From: Zoroaster sp. YZ-2022
Lineage: Eukaryota; Echinodermata; Asteroidea; Forcipulatida; Zoroasteridae
NCBI GenBank assembly: GCA_029582265.1
Contig: CM055835.1
Location: 7,121,500-7,185,499, forward strand
Direction: 5' to 3'
DNA: 64,000 nucleotides
Positions 47,301 through 50,060 of the stretch are shown here, one piece after another. Under the pieces are notes generated by a model, which did no database searches, had not been told where the DNA came from, and saw only the letters and a program-made list of their open reading frames with translations. A program made the position numbers and the translations under genes. How positions within the stretch are numbered: the first letter of the stretch is position 1; each line of letters opens with the position of its first letter.

Positions 47301-49910
47301 AGACTCTGGGGTAAACTTCAATCACAAACGAATCTGTAATTATATAGATTGGTGAAATTCTTGCATCGGGAGATAAACAATTGATTTTTAATTTTGCCCT
47401 ACACCGACGTGTGTATAGCACTGCATGCTCAGTGCTTTCCGAGTGTCTGTGAAAAAACTACAGGCGACTCGGGCAGGATTGAACCACGACCTCCTGCTTA
47501 CTAGTGCAGGCGTCTTTCTCGACCACCGAGCTTGCCCGATGACGATTGGCCGGCTAGAATCCAATATAGGATTCTAGCCGGCCAATCGCCAATCGTCATC
47601 GGGCAAGCTCGGTGGTCGAGAGGTTAAGACGTCTGCACTAGTAAGCAGGAGGTCGTGGGTTCGAATCCTGCCCGAGTCGCCTGTGTAGTTTTTTCACAGA
47701 CACTCGGAAAGCACTGAGCATGCAGTGCTATACACACGTCGGTGTAGGGCAAAATTAAGAATCTGTAATTGTTCAACAGTGGTTAAGTACATATGTTTAT
47801 AGGAAAGTTTGAAAACCAATCCAAGAACTGAAGATTATAGGTTGATCAAATAGTAATTCAAAAATAACCAAATGGTTGGATTTTAATGTAAAATTTTCTT
47901 GGAGTAAAAAGCTGATGAATAGTACCCATCTTGCCTTGAAAATTATGTTGTCTGACCAGACTAGACTAAATCATTGAGAATCCTACCAACATGTTGGCTT
48001 TGGAGTCTATTTTATTGATGTACATTTTAAGGTTGTGACTCAAGTTACATGTACACTGTAGGTGCTTCAAATTACATGTAGATATTTATCAAGGATATAG
48101 GATAAGATTGATTAATAAAAGAGCAACGCATAAATTTGAACATTATTTGAATATGAAAAATTTAAATCAATGTAAATGCGAATTGTTTATGTAATTTGCT
48201 GCACCAATGAAATGAAGCACTTACAATTTTCATTTCCTCAAGTCCTGATGTGATACTACTTATTACTAGTTGCATAGACTTGTCAAATATATCTAAATAA
48301 CAAAACCATAGGAAAACTGTACGATTTACTGGATGAGCTAGTGCTTGTGAAAACTGATACAACTATTCTGGGATCTACTTGATCTAATTTGATTTTCATG
48401 AACATCTGTGATTTGAGGTATCGATTATTGTACATGTATTACCCCTGCTCATCACATAGAATTGTCATTCCAGAAACCATCTCAGCTATACAGTGCAGTT
48501 GCCATTTCAAGAATTGTAATCAAACACAACAACCAACCTTGCCCTCAAGTTTGCTGTACTGAAGGGTTTATGAAAGGTGTCTTCTCAAAAGGACACAAGT
48601 ACCAGGTGAAATATTGAAACATTCTGAAAGGCCATCAGAACACAAATCCGATGCACTAAAGGGTTCACCATGGCAACAAATTTGATTTTTTCAACATCTG
48701 TGATTTGATTGTTGATATTTTGAAACATTTTGAAAGGTTTTGAAAGGTCAAACCATAGGAGGGTTAAGGCACAGAGATTGATTTCATAATAAGGATAATA
48801 AAAGGTACGTACATCTACCTATGTAACAAAGACACCATATCACAAAGCTTGCCCCTGGTGAAATGACTCATGTATTATTTCCCTTGATAAAAACAAACAA
48901 ACGGTGCTAGGCTACTCGTACTTAAAACGGTTATTTTAGTATAAATTAAACTTAAATACTTTACTAAGTGATAAACAATAATATAAACAATGAATGTATC
49001 CATGCTTGATGATCAAAATCACATAAACAAACAGTAAAAAAAATCACTTCAGTTTCTTGACATTTAATCAAGTCTTCTTACAAATTGAAATGAGTTAAAG
49101 TTCCTCCTCTTTAAAATTATCCAATCAACCATAATTAAGTATTTTAATAAATTTGGTATCAAATGAAATTCAGTTACTGAGTTAACAAGCATGAACAAAT
49201 TGGTGTAAGAGCTGGCACACATGAGTTGACGACGTCCCATAAAGTACGACGTCCCATAAGTACAAGTTGATTGCATTAACAGTTGGCACGCGTATGAGTA
49301 TGTGTTGTATAGCATATTTACAGTCAATCTTGGACTAACGTTAGGCTAACAATACATTAAACTTGGCATACAAATTCGTAAATAATACTATGAAAAGCCT
49401 CATTTCAGGTCAGGTCTCCCAAGTAGGCCTACATGTTTTACCATTTGGTAAGAAATGTGTTTGAGAGGCATGAAAATTTGGACTAGTCCTCGATAAAGTT
49501 TATCATACATGATATAATAAAGCACTAACCGTTATCCGTTAAACGTTAAATTTGCACTAGATAAAGCACTAACATTAAATTTGGACTAGATAAAGGACTA
49601 AAGTTCTAAGTTCTCTAACGTTACAGTCCTGAGTCAACACTGACTGACATAACATTGTTATTAACAATGTCAAATGTTATCAATTATCAGAATTGTCCAG
49701 TAACCGGACAAAACATAAGTTAATTACCGGTATTTAAATTTTCCCCCGTTCACACACATTAAAAGCGGTTGTGAATAACTCAAACCTGGCTTTATGTTAC
49801 AACCAGGATATTAAGAAGAAAAAAACCTACATAAAACTCATCACAGTTTAACTAACGTTAACTAACATACAAAGTTCGTAACTTACATTTTCAGTTGAAT
49901 TAGCCGCCAT
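1246..49910 (-). CDS. CNTRL: Centriolin (CNTRL/CEP110) orthologue, 21 exons, 3' end beyond the window
   Basis: Centriolin is a large LRR plus coiled-coil protein of the mother centriole (subdistal appendage region) and of the midbody in cytokinesis. Joining 21 exons (49887-49910 down to 1246-1353) gives about 1,137 residues in one frame with GT-AG junctions. Order: short basic N-terminus (1-69); a conserved VRYINEVMIKK segment (70-114); leucine-rich repeats with cap (about 90-267); then heptad-rich coiled coil. Diagnostic blocks resembling human centriolin as I remember it include QELAFQKIDAKFEPL (exon 7), ESPYIGKAGYKRN (exon 8), DDTLGKSLANVEDMV (exon 15) and AAQELARAEAEM (exon 20). The start ATG sits in AAAATGGCGGC, a good initiation context. 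Exon 21 ends in phase 1, so the gene continues left of position 1. Introns are long and heavily invaded by repeats, while every exon is frame-clean, so the sequence quality looks good. Confidence 0.93.
1584..1952. mobile_element. piggyBac-like MITE, family A copy 1
   Basis: 369 bp starting TTAACCCTCCTATGCC and ending CCTATAGGCGGGTTAA. The TTAA ends and CCCT/GGG termini follow the piggyBac pattern. Inside is a duplicated block around CTGCACAAAGTCAATGGGTT. It is nearly identical to the copy at 18387-18762, which suggests recent activity. Confidence 0.75.
2300..2610 (+). mobile_element. tRNA-derived SINE
   Basis: Head with box-B-like GGGTTCGAATCCC near 2327, body containing GTCCTTGAGCAAGACAC, GGTACCTGTGAGGGC and GTATACTCCCCTGGGAGCTG, and a TTATTATTATT tail. 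The same family recurs at least six times in the window in both orientations. Confidence 0.75.
2625..2880. repeat. Dispersed repeat (family also at 38136-38220)
   Basis: GTGAACCAGAAACACAGGGG... followed by a TTTTATGTGCA block recurs at about 38143-38215 with roughly 75% identity by eye. It is non-coding and looks like a decayed SINE or MITE body. Confidence 0.45.
2921..3074 (-). CDS. CNTRL: CNTRL exon 20, coiled coil with conserved block
   Basis: Residues 1051-1101, AESRAREQAQRAAQELARAE...HGDIASQTL. Clear match to human SRKAAQAARDLTRAEAEIEL. It lies 12 kb from exon 19 because of the transposons in intron 19. Exit phase 1. Confidence 0.93.
3208..4200. other. Intron 19 stretch with no clear gene
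   Basis: Around 3215-3345 there are scattered GGAACATTCC-like words resembling the minisatellite at 14585. The rest is AT-rich and unassigned. A 65-codon minus reading frame at 3523-3720 has no recognisable domain. Confidence 0.4.
4213..5549 (-). pseudogene. Unrecognised two-part gene or relic
   Basis: A possible first exon (5408-5549) encodes MTPARFLGVIEDVSRSRLRP...SYKARILNLK, ending at a good donor C/GTGAGT. A possible second exon begins after TTTCCAG near 4890. Its long Ser/Pro/Thr-rich frame (about 4213-4790) ends in a helical tail TRDDLQDMMGEQFTQLGRKV. Splicing the two at that acceptor puts three TGA codons in a row of seven into the reading frame near 4801-4820, so as written the gene is broken or uses another acceptor. 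I do not recognise the family. It lies within CNTRL intron 19, on the same strand. Confidence 0.3.
5550..6533. other. Intronic AT-rich sequence, nothing assigned
   Basis: Only short, domain-free reading frames and no repeat that recurs elsewhere in the window. Confidence 0.5.
6534..6976. mobile_element. DNA transposon/MITE with 26-bp terminal inverted repeats
   Basis: Starts GTGACCTGTCACCACGAAAC and ends with its reverse complement GTTTCGTGGTGACAGGTCAC, flanked by AATAT/ATATT. Contains a C17 run near 6681. No transposase. Superfamily not decided; the flank suggests a short A/T target duplication. Confidence 0.75.
7283..7733. mobile_element. Fold-back element, copy 1
   Basis: About 450 bp that are almost entirely one inverted repeat: the left arm begins ATGACATAAAACACAATAAA, and the right arm ends TTTATTGTGTTTTATGTCAT. 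The arms meet near 7505 at TTTTCCGTCCA. A second copy is at 45043-45466. Confidence 0.85.
8021..8283. mobile_element. TTAA-flanked MITE (CCAGTTCGC family) inside the RAG1-N-like pseudogene
   Basis: TTAA-CCAGTTCGCACCGGG...CGACGCGAACTGG-TTAA, 263 bp. Removing the element and one TTAA rejoins GGATTTC-TTAA-TGAGCAAGG, which reads GFLNEQGGELLHTKF in frame. It is therefore a precise insertion into a former exon. TTAA duplication is the piggyBac hallmark. Relatives at 42888, 22662 and 24198. Confidence 0.88.
10761..10863. repeat. (AT)n microsatellite
   Basis: About 100 bp of TA repeats interrupted by TAAATA. It lies between two exon-like blocks of the pseudogene. Confidence 0.98.
11220..11443. mobile_element. 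MITE with long terminal inverted repeats, uninterrupted copy
   Basis: AAAGGGACAGTATCATCACG...CGTGACGATATTGTCCCTTT, with the inverted homology extending through GGGCATGGAATC/GATTCCATGCCC. It is the empty-site counterpart of the copy at 15374-16040. It lies within the pseudogene region. Confidence 0.8.
12564..13502. other. Intronic sequence, nothing assigned
   Basis: Upstream flank of the RAG1-N-like relic. A GCGCGC-containing stretch (12660-12730) could be its old promoter, but nothing proves it. Confidence 0.35.
13503..13845. repeat. 42-bp minisatellite, about 8 copies, derived from a MITE end
   Basis: The unit carries TTCAGGAAGGTTCCTAGCC, AGAATACCTATAGG and GGGTTAGGG. The array ends GGGGGTTAGGGTTAA. 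Its reverse complement starts TTAACCCTAACCCCCTAGG and resembles the 5' end of the MITE at 43625. Confidence 0.9.
13846..14584. other. Intronic sequence, nothing assigned
   Basis: AT-rich. A GAAGGACATAACA and TGGTACGCAATAA region hints at another decayed repeat, but no second copy is seen in the window. Confidence 0.35.
14585..15113. repeat. 20-bp minisatellite built on the palindrome GGAACGTTCC, about 27 copies
   Basis: Unit GGAACGTTCCAAATGGAGCG with GGA/ACA/GGG variants, locked at exactly 20 bp. It begins about 20 bp downstream of the exon 19 donor (minus sense), so it occupies the very start of intron 19. All six frames are partly open only because the unit has few stops; no protein is implied. 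Confidence 0.97.
15136..15276 (-). CDS. CNTRL: CNTRL exon 19, coiled coil
   Basis: Residues 1004-1050, LARAEAEMRQLRDELNHQMM...RETDRQTQMA. Donor GCT/GTAACA is weak, and a 20-bp minisatellite begins about 20 bp beyond it. Decayed extra copies of this exon lie upstream in the intron (15300-16285). Confidence 0.8.
15374..16040. mobile_element. MITE, interrupted copy (outer)
   Basis: Same family as 11220-11443: starts AAAGGGACAGTATCATCATG and ends at a degraded inverse copy near 16040. It is split by a second element at 15454-15896. Confidence 0.78.
15454..15896. mobile_element. Nested DNA element with 3-bp AGT target duplication
   Basis: AGAGAGGTTTCGCAAGCATA...GCTTGCGAAACCTCTCT flanked by AGT at 15451-15453 and 15897-15899. 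The homologous empty site at 11296 reads CACAGTGACTG, confirming the duplication. TIRs extend about 30 bp, including ACAGATACGGATAC-like words. Confidence 0.85.
16316..16405. mobile_element. piggyBac-like mini-MITE, family E copy 1
   Basis: 90 bp: TTAACCCTAACTCCCTAGAC...TGCTTAGGGAGTTAGGGTTAA. Perfect 17-bp ends including TTAA. A second copy is at 16687-16776 and an inverted copy at 46267-46357. Confidence 0.85.
16687..16776. mobile_element. piggyBac-like mini-MITE, family E copy 2
   Basis: Duplicate of the copy at 16316 carried along in the 371-bp tandem duplication. Confidence 0.85.
17113..17235 (-). CDS. CNTRL: CNTRL exon 18, coiled coil
   Basis: Residues 963-1003, AGDMLRPRQDPHTLAELQQL...DNDQLAADE. 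Acceptor TTATAG, donor GAG/GTACAA, phase 0. Confidence 0.83.
17300..17520. repeat. G/T-rich degenerate repeat
   Basis: Imperfect GGGTTTGGATG and GGTTGGGTT words, strongly purine/T asymmetric. Could form G-quadruplex on the plus strand. No coding content. Confidence 0.6.
17877..18032 (-). CDS. CNTRL: CNTRL exon 17, coiled coil
   Basis: Residues 911-962, HDLRDKRRRQDSKEDARAKK...LRQRPPSHHRDM. Very charged. Acceptor AAATAG, donor ATG/GTAATG, phase 0 both sides. Confidence 0.87.
18387..18762. mobile_element. piggyBac-like MITE, family A copy 2
   Basis: 376 bp, the same element as 1584-1952, with intact 3' terminus TAGGAGGGTTAA matching 5' TTAACCCTCCTA. No coding capacity. Confidence 0.75.
18781..19140 (-). 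mobile_element. tRNA-derived SINE, full length
   Basis: On the minus strand it starts GGTGTCGTGGCCGAGCGGTC (box A) with GTGGGTTCGAATC (box B) 3' of it, then the shared body, and ends in (ATT)n. Nearly identical to 51908-52253. Confidence 0.85.
19354..19494. repeat. 141-bp inverted-repeat hairpin
   Basis: GTGAAATTCTCAATTGAGTA...TACTCAATTGAGAATTTCAC. The loop carries CTGATCATACTGATCGAAAC. Related sequence without the mirror is at 21970-22040. Confidence 0.75.
19497..19853 (-). mobile_element. tRNA-derived SINE, related subfamily
   Basis: Shares the body and GCCATGGCCGAGCGGTTAAG-type head on the minus strand with the other SINEs, with more divergence, and its own (AAT)n end. Confidence 0.75.
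19877..19984 (-). CDS. CNTRL: CNTRL exon 16, coiled coil
   Basis: Residues 875-910, AEREAEALGKQVAALQSQLE...IDSTDVASH. The acceptor (TTGTTGTGAAG) has an interrupted pyrimidine tract and a SINE-derived AAT microsatellite lies only about 10 bp upstream, so the branch region may sit within repeat sequence. Confidence 0.85.
19990..20560. mobile_element. Truncated SINE plus second repeat (AATAC microsatellite, TATATAGCGCTC)
   Basis: 19990-20195 repeats the SINE body (AAT tail to CTCACAGGTACCCATTA). It is cut by another element starting with (AATAC)n and ATTTATATAGCGCTC and continuing to about 20530. Confidence 0.55.
20561..21236. other. Intron 15 sequence, nothing assigned
   Basis: Contains a small hairpin TTGAGGGCGCTCT/AGAGCGCTCTCAA around 20898-20930. 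No gene or recurrent repeat was found. Confidence 0.4.
21237..21500 (-). CDS. CNTRL: CNTRL exon 15, coiled coil with conserved block
   Basis: Residues 787-874. Contains HPEDVVGRINEMKRHLEQG and DDTLGKSLANVEDMVRDRM, close to human RPEEVAARVDELRRKL and SDVLGKSLADLQKQF. This is a strong family match within the coil. Donor AAG/GTGAAG. Confidence 0.94.
22363..22494 (-). CDS. CNTRL: CNTRL exon 14, coiled coil
   Basis: Residues 743-786, AGMDTLKRQLESQRRQIEAL...ENELLASQLQALQ. Both boundaries are phase 0 (acceptor TATTAG, donor CAG/GTACAT). Confidence 0.88.
22662..23295. mobile_element. TTAA element, CCAGTTCGC family, longer copy
   Basis: TTAACCAGTTGACGTCGGGA...GCGAACTGATTAA, 634 bp. Right half (TTTAGACGCTCTCCGATCCG) is the same as in the 263-bp copies; the left interior is unique to longer copies, so the short ones look like internal deletion derivatives. 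Confidence 0.8.
23296..24040. other. Intron 13 sequence, nothing assigned
   Basis: Two GTCGGACGGAATT words (23503 and 23613) hint at a small repeat. Otherwise unassigned. Confidence 0.4.
24041..25090. repeat. Dispersed repeat carrying a TTAA element
   Basis: Sequence from TAAGTCAATACGTAATGTAA to GGGCTTCTGATGAT recurs at 44996-45715. Here it is interrupted by the element at 24198-24974; there it is interrupted by a fold-back element instead. The two copies serve as each other's empty sites. Confidence 0.8.
24198..24974. mobile_element. TTAA element, CCAGTTCGC family, longest copy
   Basis: 777 bp: left end ATAA-CCTGTTCGCGTCGGG (TSD mutated), right end CGACGCGAACTGG-TTAA. The empty site at 45570 reads GACTTTG-TTAA-TAAT. 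No intact transposase. Confidence 0.8.
25228..25407 (-). CDS. CNTRL: CNTRL exon 13, coiled coil
   Basis: Residues 683-742, KLDAAEAALAAAEAEKEQLR...ALKRQKKQAQ. Ala/Glu/Lys-rich, a highly regular heptad exon of exactly 60 codons. Acceptor CCAAAG, donor CAG/GTAAAG. Confidence 0.9.
25500..25915. repeat. Degenerate about 90-bp tandem repeats resembling the CNTRL exon 12 end
   Basis: About five units containing TCAACTTTCTGAAAGG and TTTCCACATAA-type words. They line up with CTTCCACATACCCTCTGC at the exon 12 donor (25928-25945). Confidence 0.5.
25938..26176 (-). CDS. CNTRL: CNTRL exon 12, coiled coil
   Basis: Residues 603-682, EKIDLNDNLKDELEDTVTGL...DLEDLEDMQR. Resembles human LKKDLEGVISGLQEYLGTIK. 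Degenerate copies of its 3' end appear in the following intron (25500-25915). Confidence 0.92.
26280..26370. repeat. ATTT- and (GT)n-rich microsatellite
   Basis: TTATTTATTTATT followed by about 14 GT units. Confidence 0.95.
26695..26848 (-). CDS. CNTRL: CNTRL exon 11, coiled coil
   Basis: Residues 552-602, AEAATEMAAKENEVADAGEK...KVNRVKQQMAQ. Acceptor ATTCAG, donor CAGG/GTATGT, exit phase 1, which matches the entry of the next exon. Confidence 0.9.
27039..27556. mobile_element. Element with long (about 130 bp) terminal inverted repeats, TTAA flanks
   Basis: TTAAAGAGGGGCTCTAAGGT...CTTAGAGTGCCTCTTTAA. Inner homology TATTGGAAAA and CACTTTAATAAGGACTC is inverted on both sides. Interior has no coding sequence. 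Confidence 0.75.
28225..28413 (-). CDS. CNTRL: CNTRL exon 10, coiled coil
   Basis: Residues 489-551: LSESEKQELKRQLWNRLQAV...ERLRGQQTDPRHPQY. It aligns with the human stretch EAGKDLLYKQLSGRLQLVNKL...DPKHS. Donor TAT/GTGAGT, phase 0. Confidence 0.92.
28630..28995. repeat. Dispersed repeat leading into the 98-bp satellite
   Basis: Blocks GTTGTACTCCAAATGT and GGTTATTACATGACTGGCAC recur in the same order at 39755-40078. The satellite begins directly at its right end. Confidence 0.7.
28996..34497. repeat. 98-bp satellite array, about 56 copies
   Basis: Unit about 98 bp, e.g. GGTTGGGGCAAGCTTTGTGA, CATGGTGTCCTTGTTACGTA, GGTAGATGTACCATTCATTA, then a TCCTTATTATGAGTGCACATTC block and TTGGGTCATTCCACCA. 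Very homogeneous with 97-106-bp length variants. Because 98 is not a multiple of 3, open frames cycle and end at a stop every two units or so; these are repeat translations, not genes. It fills most of CNTRL intron 9. Confidence 0.98.
34559..34665. repeat. Inverted, diverged single satellite monomer
   Basis: AATGGTACATTTACCTACGT...ACAAAGCTTGCCCCAACC is the reverse complement of part of the 98-bp unit, about 60 bp beyond the array end. Confidence 0.85.
34925..35034 (-). CDS. CNTRL: CNTRL exon 9, coiled coil
   Basis: Residues 452-488, AQEQLSNLQDKIENSEKIL through QRLSAESPHRP. Acceptor AACAG after a C/T-rich tract, donor CCG/GTAAGG. The intron that follows contains the 98-bp satellite. Confidence 0.9.
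35248..35350. repeat. 28-bp tandem repeat, 4 copies
   Basis: AAAAGATCTGAATGCATAGT with CACAATGT, repeated four times. Confidence 0.95.
35389..35918. mobile_element. Element with TIRs repeated internally (GGCTCTTCGTGAAAACG)
   Basis: Left CGTCACCGTTTTCACGAAGA, right TCTTCGTGAAAACGGTGACG, flanked by ACAT on both sides. The right terminal motif occurs four times in the right half at about 85-115-bp spacing. Non-coding. Confidence 0.78.
35919..36767. other. Intron 8 sequence, nothing assigned
   Basis: AT-rich; no gene or recurrent repeat seen. Confidence 0.5.
36768..37504. mobile_element. PIF/Harbinger-like element, TAA target duplication
   Basis: AGCTGTGTTCGCACTGGACT...AGTCCAGTGCGAACACGGCT with TAA at 36765-36767 and 37505-37507. 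The minus strand (36951-37105) encodes an arginine-rich stretch GRQRRVLRRKKARQRMCRL that could be the start of a Harbinger nuclease; the rest is deleted. Superfamily call rests on the 3-bp TWA duplication and is tentative. Confidence 0.65.
37606..37837 (-). CDS. CNTRL: CNTRL exon 8, signature block
   Basis: Residues 375-451. Starts MDGGTEESPYIGKAGYKRN, the second diagnostic centriolin block (human DESPYIGKSRYKRN), then a polar linker and a return to coiled coil (QSLLQDRLNDKQRQIAA). Exit phase 1. Confidence 0.95.
38136..38540. repeat. Dispersed repeat, partial relative of 41613-42366
   Basis: ACCCATTCAGGCCACTCCAA...TGGTCTCCCATTGATACATT and TCAAACATTTACAGTGGCCT...CATGTGTAGGAGGG both recur inside the 754-bp element at 41613. 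It looks like a MITE that lost its outer ends. Confidence 0.7.
38888..39013 (-). CDS. CNTRL: CNTRL exon 7, signature block
   Basis: Residues 333-374, including ACEKQYRLEQELAFQKIDAK followed by FEPLAFYIGDNE. This is one of the two most diagnostic centriolin stretches (human ACQKQYELEQELAFYKIDAK). Donor GAG/GTGAGA, phase 0. Confidence 0.95.
39240..39533. mobile_element. piggyBac-like MITE
   Basis: TTAACCCTCCTACTACTACA...AGAGTAGGAAGGTTAA, 294 bp. The interior is rich in the word GTCAAAA/CAGTCAAA in both orientations. No coding sequence. Confidence 0.75.
39755..40078. repeat. Dispersed repeat, relative of the satellite's left flank
   Basis: Same block order as 28630-28995, ending GGTTATTACATGACTGGCAC, but without the satellite behind it. 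Confidence 0.7.
40155..40348 (-). CDS. CNTRL: CNTRL exon 6, coiled coil
   Basis: Residues 268-332, EEVENLEVQLGQEEKKLRAL...MIRQLQEELQAKNDL. A continuous heptad pattern starting immediately after the LRR cap. Donor CTG/GTAAGA, phase 0. Confidence 0.9.
40580..41300. mobile_element. Three SINE copies in alternating orientation
   Basis: 40580-40728 is a minus-oriented fragment, 40729-41099 a plus copy with head ATGGCTGAGCGGTCTAGCTT and box-B GGGTTCGAATCCC, and 41100-41300 another minus copy sharing the (ATT)n junction. Together they can fold into a long hairpin. Confidence 0.75.
41613..42366. mobile_element. piggyBac-like MITE, 754 bp
   Basis: TTAACCCTCCTACAATCAGT...CCATGTGTAGGAGGGTTAA. Inner part holds a GA-rich stretch near 41950. 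Both flanks carry TTTAGGAAAGAGTTT as a direct repeat. Confidence 0.78.
42587..42773 (-). CDS. CNTRL: CNTRL exon 5, last LRRs and LRR cap
   Basis: Residues 206-267: LSDIFRLRPLKDLIHLSMAN, then LPHYRVFAVFHLRTLQILD (cap) and TQTERQQADERFEQ. It matches the end of the centriolin LRR domain (human LKPLQDLISL...LPHYLQFTIFHLRSLE). Exit phase 1 into the coiled coil. Confidence 0.93.
42888..43151. mobile_element. TTAA MITE, CCAGTTCGC family, inside a flank duplication
   Basis: 264 bp, nearly identical to 8021-8283. The 70-75 bp on either side (AGACGATCAGAGAATACTCT...GCTTGGAATCTTGGAACTTAA) are direct duplicates of each other. Confidence 0.88.
43625..43920. mobile_element. piggyBac-like MITE with inner inverted repeat
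   Basis: TTAACCCAAACCCTCCAGGG and, inside, CCCTGCCAGACGCA; right end TGCGTCTGGCAGGGTTAGGGTTAA as its mirror. 296 bp, non-coding. Confidence 0.78.
43956..44228 (-). CDS. CNTRL: CNTRL exon 4, leucine-rich repeats
   Basis: Residues 115-205. At least three clear SDS22-type LRRs: LQVLKISYNQISKLERL, LRELDISCNRIAKIEGL and LQSLNLSHNLIETIPAW, then LRSFHIAGNLLYS starting a fourth. The consensus LxxLxLxxNxIxxIE is visible in each. Acceptor TTTTAG, donor TCT/GTAAGT, both phase 0. Confidence 0.95.
44282..44656. mobile_element. piggyBac-like MITE with internal AAATGGT repeats
   Basis: TTAACCCTCTTACTTCTGG...ACAGTAAGAGGGTTAA, 375 bp. Interior repeats AATACAAAACCTTGTTTGGA and AAATGGT many times. Confidence 0.78.
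44829..44985. repeat. Dispersed repeat, also at 59030-59185
   Basis: Shares TTCCTGAAGGGGCAAG, GGGCACTTC, GGGAACATTTCAAA and GAAATTCAAGGC in the same order with 59030-59185, inside the large inverted repeat's centre. Confidence 0.7.
44996..45715. repeat. Dispersed repeat, second copy
   Basis: Homologous to 24041-25090, without the TTAA element but with a fold-back element at 45043-45466. Confidence 0.8.
45043..45466. mobile_element. Fold-back element, copy 2
   Basis: ATGACATAAAACACGTTAGC...TTTATTGTGTTTTATGTCG. The left end has lost about 35 bp compared with the copy at 7283. Empty site near 24090 (GCGCATTCTTTTCGC). Confidence 0.82.
45910..46043 (-). CDS. CNTRL: CNTRL exon 3
   Basis: Residues 70-114: DSVDKSLVRYINEVMIKKQ through LNLTLTTKDDGKKIR. 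This is the conserved segment just before the LRRs (human VRYITEALIKK...LNLSLSKDGGKK, from memory) and contains the first LRR-like strand. Acceptor TTTTAG, donor AGA/GTAAGT, exit phase 0. Confidence 0.9.
46267..46357. mobile_element. piggyBac-like mini-MITE, family E copy 3 (inverted)
   Basis: TTAACCCTAACTCCCTAAGC...GTCTAGGGAGTTAGGGTTAA, the reverse orientation of 16316-16405. Confidence 0.85.
46424..46951. mobile_element. Degenerate TTAA element with internal TAACCTCAATCCTCC repeats
   Basis: Left end TCCTAACTCCCTAGGCCC, right end GGAAGGTTAGGGTTAA. Inside, the word AACCTCAATCCTCCA or AACCTCAATCCTTCA recurs at least five times (46706-46900). It is related to family E by its ends. Confidence 0.6.
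47122..47305 (-). CDS. CNTRL: CNTRL exon 2
   Basis: Residues 9-69, beginning SLVKLDIMKKSTGS and ending QEDDEHN. Low-complexity, Lys/Thr/Pro-rich and basic, as in the poorly conserved N-terminus of centriolins. Acceptor CCCCAG, donor ATG/GTATGC, exit phase 1. Confidence 0.8.
47391..47756. mobile_element. Palindromic tRNA-like SINE dimer
   Basis: A 366-bp inverted repeat whose arms differ by only a few small indels. The right arm (47601-47681) contains a tRNA-like sequence with box A GGTGGTCGAGAGG and box B GGGTTCGAATCC and an anticodon-like loop CTAGTAA. The left arm is its mirror with GTTCGAATC damaged to TTCAATC. Not a functional tRNA: the anticodon stem is irregular and no clean acceptor stem forms. 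Confidence 0.85.
48430..48870. repeat. Decayed SINE followed by a lone inverted satellite monomer
   Basis: 48433-48670 is a degraded SINE body (ACCATCTCAGCT, AAAGGACACAAGTACCA). 48779-48868 (AATAAGGATAATAAAAGGTA...CACAAAGCTTGCCCC) is one reverse-complement copy of the 98-bp satellite unit, 14 kb from the array. Confidence 0.75.
49887..49910 (-). CDS. CNTRL: CNTRL exon 1 (start exon)
   Basis: Residues 1-8, MAANSTEN, ending phase 0 at a strong donor AAT/GTAAGT. It joins exon 2 in frame if the doubtful exon at 48222-48289 is skipped. The ATG context and the position at the edge of a G-rich region favour this as the true start; an internal methionine in exon 2 is the alternative. Confidence 0.7.
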
Positions 49911-50060
49911 TTTTTATTTCTTTATTTTTTGTCCGTACTACGGTGGCCTACACACGACATTGCGTTTGAGAATATGGACTTCAACTCGTGTGGGGGGGGG
50001 GGGGCGGGACGTCAGAGCGTCAGCGGTGATCTAACCTGACCCCTGACCACTCTACCCGTC
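49911..50060 (-). promoter_or_regulatory. Putative CNTRL promoter / 5' UTR region
   Basis: The sequence just upstream of the start exon contains a run of 12 G (about 49991-50002) next to GCGGGACGTCAGAGCGTCAG, a CRE-like GACGTCA. No TATA box is evident. Assignment follows from position only. Confidence 0.35.

Noticed and set aside
47601..47681. tRNA gene (Thr-AGT-like)
   Set aside because: Box A and B are fine, but the anticodon stem-loop is irregular, no standard acceptor stem closes, and it sits in a palindromic SINE.
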